A program made the translations under genes and the position numbers. A stretch of DNA of 44,640 bases from CAMEON01 sp045128275. Lineage in GTDB: Bacteria > Bacillota > Clostridia > Oscillospirales > CAG-272. The first letter of the stretch is position 1, and each line of letters begins with the position of its first letter. The notes under the pieces were generated by a model. It was not told where the DNA came from, did not search any database, and worked only from the letters and a program-made list of their open reading frames with translations. Location: the NCBI GenBank assembly GCA_045128275.1, contig JBGVRH010000034.1, positions 1 to 44,640 on the forward strand, given 5' to 3'. This document shows positions 8,387 to 17,883 of this stretch, piece by piece.

Positions 8387-8475
8387 AACAGCCTCCCTTC
8401 CACACAGTAGCAGCTTGCGGAACAAATACCGCTCCCCACATAAGAAGCTACGTTTCGAGTCATCACATGCCTCCA

Positions 8476-8504
8476 TTATAACCAAACTGTGTGTTTTTGT
8501 CAAT
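8476..8504 (-). promoter_or_regulatory. Sigma-A promoter of the activase-glycyl radical enzyme operon
   Basis: Minus strand TTGACA (8504-8499), 17-bp spacer, TATAAT (8481-8476). The leader to the activase is about 80 nt. Confidence 0.88.
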
Positions 8505-8544
8505 ATATTATGTATTTTTAGCAATAAGCATTTGCTTTTCAATG

Positions 8545-8553
8545 TGATATAAT
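8545..8553 (+). promoter_or_regulatory. Extended -10 promoter of the GH127-like gene
   Basis: TGATATAAT matches the extended -10 form TGnTATAAT. No good -35 is visible at 16-18 bp, so an activator or the extended -10 must suffice. Lies 40 bp from the divergent promoter at 8476-8504. Confidence 0.65.
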
Positions 8554-8584
8554 ACATATGAATAACAAACAAAGGAGGCATATC

Positions 8585-10396
8585 ATGCGTACGTGGAATT
8601 TCTATACCGCCAAGGAGCTTTCCCCCCAAGGCTGGATGCGGCGTCAGTTGGAGATCCAGGCCGAGGGACTGAGCGGAAATCTGGACAAGGTCTGGCGAGA
8701 CGTCAGGGACAGCGCCTGGATCGGCGGAGACGCCGATGGCTGGGAGCGGGTCCCCTACTGGCTGGACGGCTTCATTCCCCTCGCTTACCTGCTGGATGAT
8801 CCGAACATGATCGAGAGGGCCCAAAAATACGTGGATGCCATTCTCGCCCAACAAAAGCCCTGCGGCTGGATCTGCCCCTGTGACGAAAACAAGATCCCCG
8901 GGTACGACACCTGGGCGGTACAGCTCATCTCCAAGGTGCTTGTGGTCTACTACGAATGCTCGGGTGATGAGCGCATCCCCGAGGTGCTCTATCGGGTGAT
9001 GAAAAACTACTACGAGCTTTTGAAGAGCAAGACCATCACCCTGTTCGGCTGGGGCAAATACCGCTGGTTTGAGAGCTTCATCGCCATTCATTTTATTTGG
9101 GAGCGCTACCACGAGGACTGGGTGGCGGAGCTGGCGAGGATCATTCAAGAGCAAGGGACAGACTACGCGGGCCTGACCGAACGTTGGAAAACACCCCTCA
9201 ACCGCTGGACACTTGACACCCATATCGTCAACCTCGGCATGATGCTGAAGCACGAGGCGGTCAGCTGTGATATATTGGGAGAAGCATATACCGATATCGC
9301 CGAGCAGCTTTTGACCGTGCTGAAGGCCTACAACGGCACCCCCGTGGGCCTGTTTACGGGAGACGAATGTCTGTCGGGTCTCAGTCCCATTCAGGGCACC
9401 GAGCTATGCGCCGTGGCGGAGCAGATGTACGCCTACGAGCATCTGTTTGCCTACACGGGAGACCCCAAGTGGGCGGAGAGGCTGGAGCTTCTGGCCTTCA
9501 ACGCCCTCCCCGCCACCATCAGCGACGATATGTGGACTCATCAGTACCTGCAGATGAGCAACCAGATCGCCTGCGAACGCTTCCCGGCCAGACCCATTTT
9601 CCGCACCAACGGAGGCGAGGCCCACCTGTTCGGTCTGGAACCCAATTACGGCTGCTGTACGGCCAACTTCAACCAAGCCTGGCCCAAATTCGCCCTGTCG
9701 GCGTTCATGCACAGCGGCGACACTGTCCTTTCGGCGATCCCCATCCCCGCCATTCTCAAAGACGACGGTCTGACCGTCTCCCTCAAGACGAATTACCCCT
9801 TCGACAACGCCCTCGCCTATGATATAGAGTCGGACAAGCCTATCTGTCTGAAGGTCAGAGTCCCCTCCTTCGCCAAAAATCTCCGCGTAAACGGGCAGGT
9901 GACCGCCTACTGCGCGGAACTGAGCTTTGAGATCCCCGCGGGTCAGCCTACCCACATTGACGTGGCCTTTGATACGCTTCCCCATCTGGTGGAAAGGCCC
10001 TATGATCTGAAGTGCGTGCAGTGCGGCTCCTTGGTGTTCTCCTTACCCATCTCCTATGAAAAGAAGATGCTGGAGTTTGAGCGCAATGGTGTGGTGCGGA
10101 AATACCCTTACTGCGATTACGAGTATTCGCCCACGTCCCCGTGGAATTACGCCTATTCGTCCCCCTTCTTCCAGCTTGAAAAGCGTGATGTGTCCGATAT
10201 TCCCTTCAGCTCCGAGAATCCCCCCGTCGTCCTGAAGGCGGAGGTCAAACGGATCTCTTGGGGGCTTGAGGACGGTTTTACGTCGGTCTGCGCCAAGGTA
10301 CCGCAAAGCAGGATCCCCTTGTCCGAGGCCGAAACCGTTGAGCTGTATCCCTACGGCTGTGCCAAGCTGCGCATGACCGAGTTGCCGTTACTGTGA
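8585..10396 (+). CDS. GH127-like beta-L-arabinofuranosidase (DUF1680)
   Basis: 603 aa from the ATG at 8585, with AAAGGAGG 6 nt upstream. The fold is an (alpha/alpha)6 barrel followed by beta-sandwich modules. The zinc-thiolate centre known for GH127 is visible: GTELCAVAE gives Glu273 and Cys275, and PNYGCCTANF gives Cys357 and Cys358, one of which should be the nucleophile. GDECL (Glu261) is the likely acid/base. There is no signal peptide, so it would act in the cytoplasm on imported oligosaccharides, releasing L-arabinofuranose or a related sugar. It diverges from the glycyl radical operon. GH127 and GH146 members are hard to separate by eye, and other substrates occur in DUF1680. Confidence 0.88.
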   Translation: MRTWNFYTAKELSPQGWMRRQLEIQAEGLSGNLDKVWRDVRDSAWIGGDADGWERVPYWLDGFIPLAYLLDDPNMIERAQKYVDAILAQQKPCGWICPCDENKIPGYDTWAVQLISKVLVVYYECSGDERIPEVLYRVMKNYYELLKSKTITLFGWGKYRWFESFIAIHFIWERYHEDWVAELARIIQEQGTDYAGLTERWKTPLNRWTLDTHIVNLGMMLKHEAVSCDILGEAYTDIAEQLLTVLKAYNGTPVGLFTGDECLSGLSPIQGTELCAVAEQMYAYEHLFAYTGDPKWAERLELLAFNALPATISDDMWTHQYLQMSNQIACERFPARPIFRTNGGEAHLFGLEPNYGCCTANFNQAWPKFALSAFMHSGDTVLSAIPIPAILKDDGLTVSLKTNYPFDNALAYDIESDKPICLKVRVPSFAKNLRVNGQVTAYCAELSFEIPAGQPTHIDVAFDTLPHLVERPYDLKCVQCGSLVFSLPISYEKKMLEFERNGVVRKYPYCDYEYSPTSPWNYAYSSPFFQLEKRDVSDIPFSSENPPVVLKAEVKRISWGLEDGFTSVCAKVPQSRIPLSEAETVELYPYGCAKLRMTELPLL

Positions 10397-10544
10397 CCGA
10401 CGGGGGGAGTGATTCTGCACGGTAACGTGCTACATTCAATTTACTTGGAAGTCGGAGCACGCCACAATCGATCGTCATTCATAACCAACTGACTCTGAAT
10501 CCGCGAAGTCATTGGTCAAACGCAAACGAAAGAAATCAAAAGAA

Positions 10545-10572
10545 GGGCACGGCCATGGCCGTACCCTTTTTT
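10545..10572. terminator. Bidirectional terminator between convergent genes
   Basis: Stem GGG-ACGGCC with GGCCGT-CCC (one internal mismatch), followed on plus by TTTTTTT and on minus by TTCTTTTG. It ends the GH127 gene and the four-gene minus-strand operon. The rest of 10397-10544 holds only a small GCACG-GTAA-CGTGC hairpin and no gene. Confidence 0.85.
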
Positions 10573-10580
10573 TATTCAGA

Positions 10581-13067
10581 TCAATGGAAGAATTCCCATT
10601 CACCCTGAATCGCCAGACCCGCGTTCCCGCCGCCGATCTCGGCGTACTCAATGCGGATGCTATGGTAGCCCGCAACCAGCGTCAAGGAACCGGAGTTGCT
10701 GACGATGGCGTTGTCGGCTCGCTCGGCATCGTAGGGCACGTCGGTAACGAGGCGGCCGTCGATATACAGGCGAGCGGCATCGTCACAGGCCACGCGAAAG
10801 GTGTAATCACCGTCGGCGGGGATCTTAACATAACCCTCATAGACCAGGGCGTAGTCGGTCTTTCTTGTCATCACGCCGGGATTGGCGTTGATCTTGCTGA
10901 TCGAGAAGGTCTCAGCTGCAAGGGGAGCGATGTGCTCAAAATTCGGCATCTTACCGTACTTTTCGGGCAGGTTGTAGACAGTCAAAGCCAGTCCCTTTTT
11001 GAGGGTGCTCTCGGCCTCGGCGGGTAGAGTCACGGCAGGCATACCAACCAGTGCGCCCTCTGTACGGGCGGGGAGAACCGTCTCCTCGGCGGCATCGTAA
11101 GGCACCTTCAAGGTCAGCGAATAGTTATTGCGGCGCTCGGGAGCGCTGTCACCTGTGGTGAACCAGGATTCCAGATCATACACGTCCGTGACGTTGTCCA
11201 GCCAATGGAAATTCAATGCCATGCTCTCCCCTGTCAGTCCCAGCAGAGAACGAGGAATGGCTACCATGAGCTCGTTGCCCTTGACCCGGTACTTAACCGT
11301 ACCGATTTCCTGCCACGTATTGTTCTTGTACGCGCACAGCGTGGTGGTCGTCTCGTCGATAACGTTATAGTTGACTACGAAATCATACCCCTCCCAGCCC
11401 GTGGCCTTACTGTTGTCGGTGTCCATGAACAAAAGCATCCAGTTCTTGTCCATATAGTGGGTGATGGCCTCTGCGGTGCGGGCATAGACGTACACCATAC
11501 CACCGTCTGCGGTGAAACGAGACTCTACGATGTCGTTTCGCCCTGTATCATTGACGTAATGGATGGTTCCCGTGGAATCGTAATCATCACGGATCGAGGT
11601 GTCCCCCGCAAAATCCGTGAACACAGGCTTGATCTCCTGCCACGAGGAGAAATCACCGCTCACGTCAACCGTTTGCTTCCCCGTATGGCCGTCTGCGGGC
11701 AGTACACCCTTGAAGCGGCGGATGATGGAGCACATATGGTAGAAGTAATTATCGGTATATCCACCCTTCATGGGCTCCATATCGCGGGAAAACTCGGCAT
11801 TGAACTGATCCACAAAGCCGAAGGAGTGGGTTCCCTCGCCAAAGTTAATGGCCGCGCCCTCGTTCCATCGGGACAGGAGCAACACCTTGACCTCGGGATT
11901 CTTTTCCATCACCTGTTGGAACGCATTCTCCAGCGTGATGCCCTGTCCCATGGTATCGGTCTCCAGGAATTGATCCAGATATGGCTTGCGGGAAAATTCT
12001 CCGCTTCGCCCCTCGCCGGGATTGGCAAAGCCGGCGCAACCGATCCCGGTACACTCCGCGACGGAGGGATCGTCGGTATAGCCGTACTGGTAGCCGTAGT
12101 TGACAACGCAGTTATCGTTCCACTTCATGTAGTTCTTTTCGCTTTGCCCCGGCCAGTTCAAGCTGGACCAGCCCATGCGGAAGGTGAACACATCCGAAAA
12201 GGTCTTGGTTTTTGTCTCGTCCACGTAGGCGTTGGGGCGCATGATCTCCACGCTGTGAGAAAGCAACACCAAGGGCTTGCCCTCCCAGTAGAACCAGAGA
12301 TCGGCGTACTTCTCGTCGGTGTAGAAGGTGCGATAAAGTCCGCCCAGATCGGCGGATTCCCGCTCACTGTGCTTATCTGTGCCATGGGTAAAGGGGACGA
12401 TGTAGGGGGTCATCTGCCCTTGCGCCCGCAGTTCCAGACAAGTATCCAGCAGAATGCGGAAGGTCTCATCATACGTACGGTTGTTCGTGAAATCCAGATA
12501 CAGGAAATCCACACCCGCCATAGCAAAATAGTAAAGATCCCGCTTGATCTGCCATACGTCGCTCGCACTATGGTACCCTGTTTCAGGCTCTGCCCACCAG
12601 CAGTAGCCCCCGGGCAGATTGGGATGCAAGGGATTGAGCGCATAATACTTCGTAACGTCCTGGCTGGACTTAATGGAGCCGTCCTTGCCCGTCCACAGGA
12701 AGTAGAACAGACCCACGTACTTGTCCTCCTTGGGAAGACCTGTCTCCGCCGAGGTGGGCAGGGGACGGCCAAGGGCATCAATAGCGGTCTCGTTGTAATT
12801 CTCAATGAGGATCTGAGGAGACGCGCCGGTAGCGGTGAGTACCTGACCCGCCACAGAAGCGGGTGTAAAAGTAAGCAGATCACGGCTGTCCGTCGGTGTC
12901 TCGGGCGTGATTACGGGAGTATTCGTATCGATCATATCAGTTGTTTCCTCGCTGGATGGATTCGTTGTGACGGTCTCGTCGGACGGCGCGGGCGTACAAG
13001 CTACCGAAAGCAGCATGAGCAAAACCATGCCCACAGAGCCGACTCGCCGCCATATATGTTTCTTCAT
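10581..13067 (-). CDS. WNEW-family lipoprotein with CBM9-like and PA14-like domains (copy 2)
   Basis: 828 aa, ATG at 13067 with AAAGGAG 11 nt before it. The lipobox is SVAC (Cys24), followed by a short Thr/Ser/Glu linker. The core, about 70-455, carries GVDFLYLDFTN (Asp192), RWNE (Glu403) and FSRDMEPMKGG. Here the second Trp of WNEW is missing: the sequence reads WNEGAA where its tandem paralogue has WNEWGAA. Residues about 474-655 look like a CBM9/DOMON beta-sandwich (WMLLFMDTDNSKATGWEGYD), and about 690-828 like a PA14 domain (YEGYVKIPADGDYTFRVACD). Last gene of the operon, 17 nt after its paralogue. Predicted surface glycosidase by resemblance; substrate unknown, and the altered WNE strand could change activity. 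Confidence 0.8.
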   Translation of the reverse strand: MKKHIWRRVGSVGMVLLMLLSVACTPAPSDETVTTNPSSEETTDMIDTNTPVITPETPTDSRDLLTFTPASVAGQVLTATGASPQILIENYNETAIDALGRPLPTSAETGLPKEDKYVGLFYFLWTGKDGSIKSSQDVTKYYALNPLHPNLPGGYCWWAEPETGYHSASDVWQIKRDLYYFAMAGVDFLYLDFTNNRTYDETFRILLDTCLELRAQGQMTPYIVPFTHGTDKHSERESADLGGLYRTFYTDEKYADLWFYWEGKPLVLLSHSVEIMRPNAYVDETKTKTFSDVFTFRMGWSSLNWPGQSEKNYMKWNDNCVVNYGYQYGYTDDPSVAECTGIGCAGFANPGEGRSGEFSRKPYLDQFLETDTMGQGITLENAFQQVMEKNPEVKVLLLSRWNEGAAINFGEGTHSFGFVDQFNAEFSRDMEPMKGGYTDNYFYHMCSIIRRFKGVLPADGHTGKQTVDVSGDFSSWQEIKPVFTDFAGDTSIRDDYDSTGTIHYVNDTGRNDIVESRFTADGGMVYVYARTAEAITHYMDKNWMLLFMDTDNSKATGWEGYDFVVNYNVIDETTTTLCAYKNNTWQEIGTVKYRVKGNELMVAIPRSLLGLTGESMALNFHWLDNVTDVYDLESWFTTGDSAPERRNNYSLTLKVPYDAAEETVLPARTEGALVGMPAVTLPAEAESTLKKGLALTVYNLPEKYGKMPNFEHIAPLAAETFSISKINANPGVMTRKTDYALVYEGYVKIPADGDYTFRVACDDAARLYIDGRLVTDVPYDAERADNAIVSNSGSLTLVAGYHSIRIEYAEIGGGNAGLAIQGEWEFFH

Positions 13068-13084
13068 AGTGCTTTGGTCTCCTT

Positions 13085-15559
13085 TCAATGGAACAGATCC
13101 CACTCGCCCTGCAGTGCCAGACCTGCGCCGCCCTTGCCGACCTCGGCGTACGCAATGCGGATACTGTGATAGCCCGCCGTCAGCGTGACCGAGCCGGAAT
13201 TGCTGACGATGGCATCGGCGGCGCGCTCCGCATCATAGGGCACTTCCGTAATCAGGCGTCCATCAATGTACAAGCAAACCGCATCGTCACAGGCCACGCG
13301 GAAGGTGTAATCACCGTCTGCGGGAATCTTGACGTAGCCCTCGTAGGCCAAGGCGTAGTCGGTCTTTCTCGTCATCACACCGGGATTGGCGTTAATCTTG
13401 CTGACCGAGAAGGTTTCCGTTGCCAGCGATGCGATATGCTCAAAATCGGGCATTTTGCCGTACTTCTCAGAAAGATTGTAAACGGTCATGGATAACCCTT
13501 TTTGGAGGTTGCTTTCGGTATCGGCAGACAGCTGGATGGCAGGCATACCTACCATCCTCCCCTCGCTTCGGGCGGGGAGAACCGTCTCCTCGGCGGTAGC
13601 GTAGGGCACCTTCAAGGTCAGCGAATAGTTATTGCGGCGCTCGGGAGCGCTGTCTCCCGTGGTGAACCAGGATTCGAGATCGTAAACGTCCGTGACGTTA
13701 TCCAACCAATGGAAATTCAAGGTCATGCTCTCCCCTGTCAGTCCCAACAGGGAGCGGGGGATGGCCACCATACACTCGTTGCCTTTTACTTGGTACTTGA
13801 CAACGCCGATCTCCTGCCACGTATTGATCTTATAGGCGCAGAGAGTGGTGATCGTTTCGTCAATAACGTTGTAGTTGACGACGAAATCATACCCCTCCCA
13901 TCCTGTGGCTTTGTTGTTATCGGTATCCAGAAACAGCATCATCCAGTTCCTGTCGGTATGGGGGGTAATGGTCTCGGCGGTGCGGACGTAGACGTAGATC
14001 ATACCGCCGTCCGACGTAAGGCGGGTTTCTACAATATCGTTACGACCCGTATTGTTGACGTAATGGATGGTTCCCGAGGTATCGTAATCGTCACGGGGAG
14101 AGGTATCCCCCAAATAATCGGTAAAGACGGGCTTGATCTCCTGCCACGGGGAGAAATCACCGCTCACGTCCATCGTTTGCTTACCCGTGTTGCCGTCCGC
14201 GGGCAGGACACCCTTGAAGCGGCGGATGATGGAACACATCTGGTAGAAATAGTTGTCGGTGTAGCTTCCCTTGATTGGCTCGAGATCTCGGGAAAATTCA
14301 CGATTGAACTGATCAACAAAGCCGAACTCATCAACACCCAGATAAGCAGCTCCCCACTCATTCCAACGGGAGATCATCAACACCTTGACCTCGGGGTTCT
14401 TTTCCATGACCTCACGGAAAGCATTTTCAAATACGATGCCTTCTCCCATGGTGGAGGTCTCGTAGAACTGATCCAGATACGGCATTTTGGACAGCTCTCC
14501 GCTTCTGCCCTGTCCCGGATGCGCCCATGCGGCAGGGCCGATGCCGATGCACTCGGCCACGGAAGGATCATCGGTATAGCCGTACTGATACCCGTAGTTT
14601 ACCACGCAGTTGTCGTTCCACTTCATGTAGTTCTTTTCGCTCTGCCCCGGCCAGTTCAGGCTGGACCAGCCCATGCGGAAGGTGAAGTAATCCGAATAGC
14701 TAACCGTCCCGGTATCGTCTACGTAGGCGTTGGGGCGCATGACCTCCACGCTGTGGGACAGGAGAACCAGCGGCTTTCCCTCCCAGTAGAACCACAGATC
14801 GGCGTACTTTTCGTCGCAGTAGAAGTTGCGGTAGAGTCCGCCCAGATCGGCGGATTCACGCTCGCTGTGCTTATCTGTGCCATGGGTAAACGGAACAATG
14901 TAAGGAGTCATCTGACCCTGGGCGCGAAGCTCCACGCAAACATCCAGCAGTACGCGGAAGGATTGATCATAGGTACGGCCATTGGTAAAATCAAAGTACA
15001 AGAAGTCTACGCCCGCCATAGCGAAATAGCGCATATCCCGCTTGATCTGCCACACATCGTTGGCCAGATGATACCCTGTCTCGGGCTCACACCACCAATG
15101 AAACCGTCCCGATTGCAGCTGAGGATCGGACGGATTCACGGCGTACAGCTTGGTCACGTCCAAATTGGAATTGTTGTGAGATCCGTCAATACCATGAGCA
15201 AGGAAATAGAACAGGCCCACGTACTTGTCCTCTTTGGGAAGACCTGCCTCCTCAGAGGTCGGCAGATGACGTCCAAGAGCGTCAATGGCGGTCTCGTTGT
15301 AATTCTCGATCAGTATCTGGGGAGACGCGCCGGTAGAAGTGAGTACCTGTCCCGCCACAGAAGCCGGGGTAAAGGTGAGCAGATCGCGGCTCACGGAGGG
15401 AGTCTCGGGTGTATTCGTATCGGTCATTTCGGTTGTTTCCTCGCTTGATGGATTGGTCGTGATGGTCTCGTCAGACAATGTAGGGGTACAGGCTGCCAGG
15501 AGAAGCATGAGCAGAACCAGGCCCGTACAACCGACTCGTTTCATCATAGAGAGCTTCAC
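13085..15559 (-). CDS. WNEW-family lipoprotein with CBM9-like and PA14-like domains (copy 3)
   Basis: 824 aa. The start is a GTG at 15559 with AAGGAG 12 nt upstream; ATGs at 15547 and 15544 are too far from that site. Lipobox LAAC (Cys24). The domain order equals that of the next gene downstream, and the two proteins are so alike along their whole length that they must be a tandem duplication. Key residues: Asp190 in FDFTN, Glu401 in RWNEWGAA, and FSRDLEPIKGS. The CBM9-like domain spans about 473-645 and PA14 about 686-824. The ribosome site lies inside the end of the preceding gene (gap 6 nt), so translation is probably coupled. Inferred cell-surface glycosidase. Confidence 0.8.
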   Translation of the reverse strand: MKLSMMKRVGCTGLVLLMLLLAACTPTLSDETITTNPSSEETTEMTDTNTPETPSVSRDLLTFTPASVAGQVLTSTGASPQILIENYNETAIDALGRHLPTSEEAGLPKEDKYVGLFYFLAHGIDGSHNNSNLDVTKLYAVNPSDPQLQSGRFHWWCEPETGYHLANDVWQIKRDMRYFAMAGVDFLYFDFTNGRTYDQSFRVLLDVCVELRAQGQMTPYIVPFTHGTDKHSERESADLGGLYRNFYCDEKYADLWFYWEGKPLVLLSHSVEVMRPNAYVDDTGTVSYSDYFTFRMGWSSLNWPGQSEKNYMKWNDNCVVNYGYQYGYTDDPSVAECIGIGPAAWAHPGQGRSGELSKMPYLDQFYETSTMGEGIVFENAFREVMEKNPEVKVLMISRWNEWGAAYLGVDEFGFVDQFNREFSRDLEPIKGSYTDNYFYQMCSIIRRFKGVLPADGNTGKQTMDVSGDFSPWQEIKPVFTDYLGDTSPRDDYDTSGTIHYVNNTGRNDIVETRLTSDGGMIYVYVRTAETITPHTDRNWMMLFLDTDNNKATGWEGYDFVVNYNVIDETITTLCAYKINTWQEIGVVKYQVKGNECMVAIPRSLLGLTGESMTLNFHWLDNVTDVYDLESWFTTGDSAPERRNNYSLTLKVPYATAEETVLPARSEGRMVGMPAIQLSADTESNLQKGLSMTVYNLSEKYGKMPDFEHIASLATETFSVSKINANPGVMTRKTDYALAYEGYVKIPADGDYTFRVACDDAVCLYIDGRLITEVPYDAERAADAIVSNSGSVTLTAGYHSIRIAYAEVGKGGAGLALQGEWDLFH

Positions 15560-15565
15560 AGTTTC

Positions 15566-17797
15566 TCAATACTCCTTTCTTCGCAGTGCCCACGCCAGAG
15601 TGGCCATGAGAGGCAGCATCAGCACTGTTACAACAGAGCCGCATCCCTTCTTTTCGGGATTGGTCTCGGAAGGCTCGGCTGTGGTATCCGAAGGAAGCAA
15701 ACCCGTATCAGATTCGCCATTCGTATCGGGTTCGGTGCCCTCATTTGTCTCGGGCTCGGCGGTCGTATCCAGATCCTCCTCGGGGAAGGTGATCTCCTCA
15801 CCGCCCTCTGTGGTATAGAATCGGATACAGGAAACGCCGAACACGCCCTGCATTCCCTCGCCTGCAAGCATCAAGTACACGGGGCCGTTGTATTCGCAAT
15901 CCAGCGGAACAGTCACCACGGAAAGCTTGGCCAAGCCTTCACCGGTCAGTGCGGACGTTTCGGCCAGCACCGTCTGACAATCGGGGGCGGTTACAAGGCG
16001 CAGAACCGTACCCGCAGGGAGCTCTGCCTGCTCACTGACGAAATCAATGGTCAGAAAGTCCAGCGCTGACAGATCGAAATCACCGACGTAGAGGTAATTT
16101 TCGCCCTGCTCAAAATAGTAGAGGTAGTAATCGTCACCGAGCTGACCCGCAAAGCCATGGGTCACGCCCGCCATTTGCCCGTCCTGCAAGCCATTGATCC
16201 AATCGGGGGTGGCGTAGACCGAATGAGTGGGTGTCACCTCGTCAGGGCCGTACTCATGGGTGGGCGGGGTATAGGTGGGGATTTCGGATTCCTCCAAGGG
16301 TTCGTTGCCCGTCTTCTTCAGGAAACGAAAGTTCCCTGCGAAATAGCCGTCGGTACAACCGCTGTCCATGAAGCTGACGTACACGGGGCCATTGTAGTCG
16401 GTATTCAGATATGCCTTGGATTCGGCGGGGTTGACCCAACCAAGACCCGACTGAGCAGCTACGGAGGTCAGGATCTCGGTGCCTGCGGCATCCTTGGAGA
16501 AGACCAAACGGGCGAACTTGGTAAACTTGCTCTCGGCAGAGGTTGCGGCATCAAAGGCGATGGTGCCAACACCCGACAGATCGAAATCGCCCAGATAGAC
16601 GAAGTTCTCGCCGTTGTACTTGTGGTTGAACTTGATCCAGTTATAGCCCGCGCCGGCACTACCCACGCCGAATTTCACGCCGGTATAGGCATTCTCGGGA
16701 AGGGCTGCCACCCACTCCTCGGTAATATTCAACGAGTACAGCGTATTCTCATCCATCGGCTTTTCGGAGATAGCGGGGATCACGTCTGCCTCATAGAATT
16801 TCAGATTCGTGACACAGTATTCGTGACCCGTGGAGCAGTTCAGGAACATGTACACGGGGCCGCTGTAATCCGTATCAATCGCCATGTACTGGGGATAGAC
16901 GGCATTTCCGTAGCCAATGGTGGCAACCATGTTGCTCTCCGCGAGAACCTCGGTTCCCTCCGCATCCTTGCAAAGACGAACCGTATAGCCGTCGGGATAG
17001 TCCTCGATCCACGACTTCAGCGCGCCTGTGACATCCATCGTCAATGTCCGAACCTTGGACAGATCGTAGTCGCCAATGTAAATATACCCGTACTTACTGA
17101 GCTTGACGTACGTATATGCAGGGCCCTTGGAGGTTCTGCCAATGGTAACGTTGGATGACTTCTCTCCCGCATACCCTTCCTTGGGGGTGAATTGGTACAC
17201 CACACCCTCCTCGGGATCCGCATCGGGCTCGGTTGTGGGCTCGTCGGGAAGGGTCACCTCAGGCTCGTCTCCCGTGCGCTCATAGAACTTAAGGTTGGCA
17301 ATGCAGTATTCGTGACCCGTTCCGCAGTTCAGACGGATATACAAGGGGCCGTTGTAGCCATCGGCCAGATAGACAGTCTGGGTGAACATTTCCTCGCCGT
17401 ATCCCTTGGTTGCAACCATCTTGGACTCGCCTACTACGCGCTGACCCTCAAAATCGGCGCAGAACTGGATGGTGTGGGCATCGGGATAATCGGTCTCCCA
17501 GTTCTTGCCCGCGCCCGTCACGTCGAAAACCACCGAGCCGGCTTTGGTCAGGTCATAATCACCGATATAGATGGTGCCGAACTTACTGAACTTGATGTAG
17601 GTATATGCGGGGCCCTTGGAACATGTACCGATGGTAACCGTTCCGTTCTTTTGCCCCGTCCAATCGGTGGTAGCGTGAAACTCATACACCACGGTGGGAT
17701 CGGCTGCTGCAACCGGCAACGCGGACGTAACGGTTACCAAAAGCATACAGACAGCAGCCACCAGAGCAAGAATACGCTTGATTTGCAGTTTTTTCAT
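15566..17797 (-). CDS. Secreted protein of four beta-sandwich repeats with a GCGS C-terminal tail
   Basis: 743 aa, ATG at 17797 behind TTAGGAGA. The signal peptide ends in ALPVAAA with no lipobox cysteine, so signal peptidase I cleavage is expected. Four repeats of about 140 aa follow (about 33-171, 198-334, 353-496, 526-666). Each has a YIGDYDL/VYLGDFDL strand and a YNGPVY(V/I) strand, and ends with an (A/T)NLKFY or FRF strand, a jelly-roll pattern like carbohydrate-binding modules. A Glu/Thr linker leads to KKGCGSVV, a hydrophobic segment and RRKEY at the C-terminus, which looks like a surface-sorting or membrane-anchoring tail without LPXTG. One similar repeat occurs in the protein encoded just upstream. 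Probably a non-catalytic glycan-binding surface protein. Confidence 0.78.
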   Translation of the reverse strand: MKKLQIKRILALVAAVCMLLVTVTSALPVAAADPTVVYEFHATTDWTGQKNGTVTIGTCSKGPAYTYIKFSKFGTIYIGDYDLTKAGSVVFDVTGAGKNWETDYPDAHTIQFCADFEGQRVVGESKMVATKGYGEEMFTQTVYLADGYNGPLYIRLNCGTGHEYCIANLKFYERTGDEPEVTLPDEPTTEPDADPEEGVVYQFTPKEGYAGEKSSNVTIGRTSKGPAYTYVKLSKYGYIYIGDYDLSKVRTLTMDVTGALKSWIEDYPDGYTVRLCKDAEGTEVLAESNMVATIGYGNAVYPQYMAIDTDYSGPVYMFLNCSTGHEYCVTNLKFYEADVIPAISEKPMDENTLYSLNITEEWVAALPENAYTGVKFGVGSAGAGYNWIKFNHKYNGENFVYLGDFDLSGVGTIAFDAATSAESKFTKFARLVFSKDAAGTEILTSVAAQSGLGWVNPAESKAYLNTDYNGPVYVSFMDSGCTDGYFAGNFRFLKKTGNEPLEESEIPTYTPPTHEYGPDEVTPTHSVYATPDWINGLQDGQMAGVTHGFAGQLGDDYYLYYFEQGENYLYVGDFDLSALDFLTIDFVSEQAELPAGTVLRLVTAPDCQTVLAETSALTGEGLAKLSVVTVPLDCEYNGPVYLMLAGEGMQGVFGVSCIRFYTTEGGEEITFPEEDLDTTAEPETNEGTEPDTNGESDTGLLPSDTTAEPSETNPEKKGCGSVVTVLMLPLMATLAWALRRKEY

Positions 17798-17841
17798 GAA
17801 CTTATCTCCTAACATGTGTATATAGCGATATATGGCAGGGT

Positions 17842-17872
17842 ACCCCGGGGACACTCGTAGGATCCCCGGGGT
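17842..17872 (-). other. Intercistronic hairpin
   Basis: A 10-bp GC-rich stem (ACCCCGGGGA with TCCCCGGGGT) lies between the MBL lipoprotein and the repeat protein. No T-run follows on the minus strand, so it is more likely an mRNA-stabilising or processing hairpin, or a weak attenuator, than a terminator. Confidence 0.6.
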
Positions 17873-17883
17873 TATGGGCGTTT

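Noticed and set aside
8385..8464. Upstream 26-codon ORF (ATG at 8464) whose stop overlaps the activase start, with several Cys
   Set aside because: Its GGAGG lies within or before the predicted transcription start of the 8476-8504 promoter, so the RNA would lack it. Chance is more likely than a Cys-rich leader peptide.
8387..9253. N-terminal extension of the activase frame up to 9253
   Set aside because: It runs antisense into the GH127 gene and crosses a perfect promoter. The true start at 8386 has GGGAGG and begins the conserved domain.
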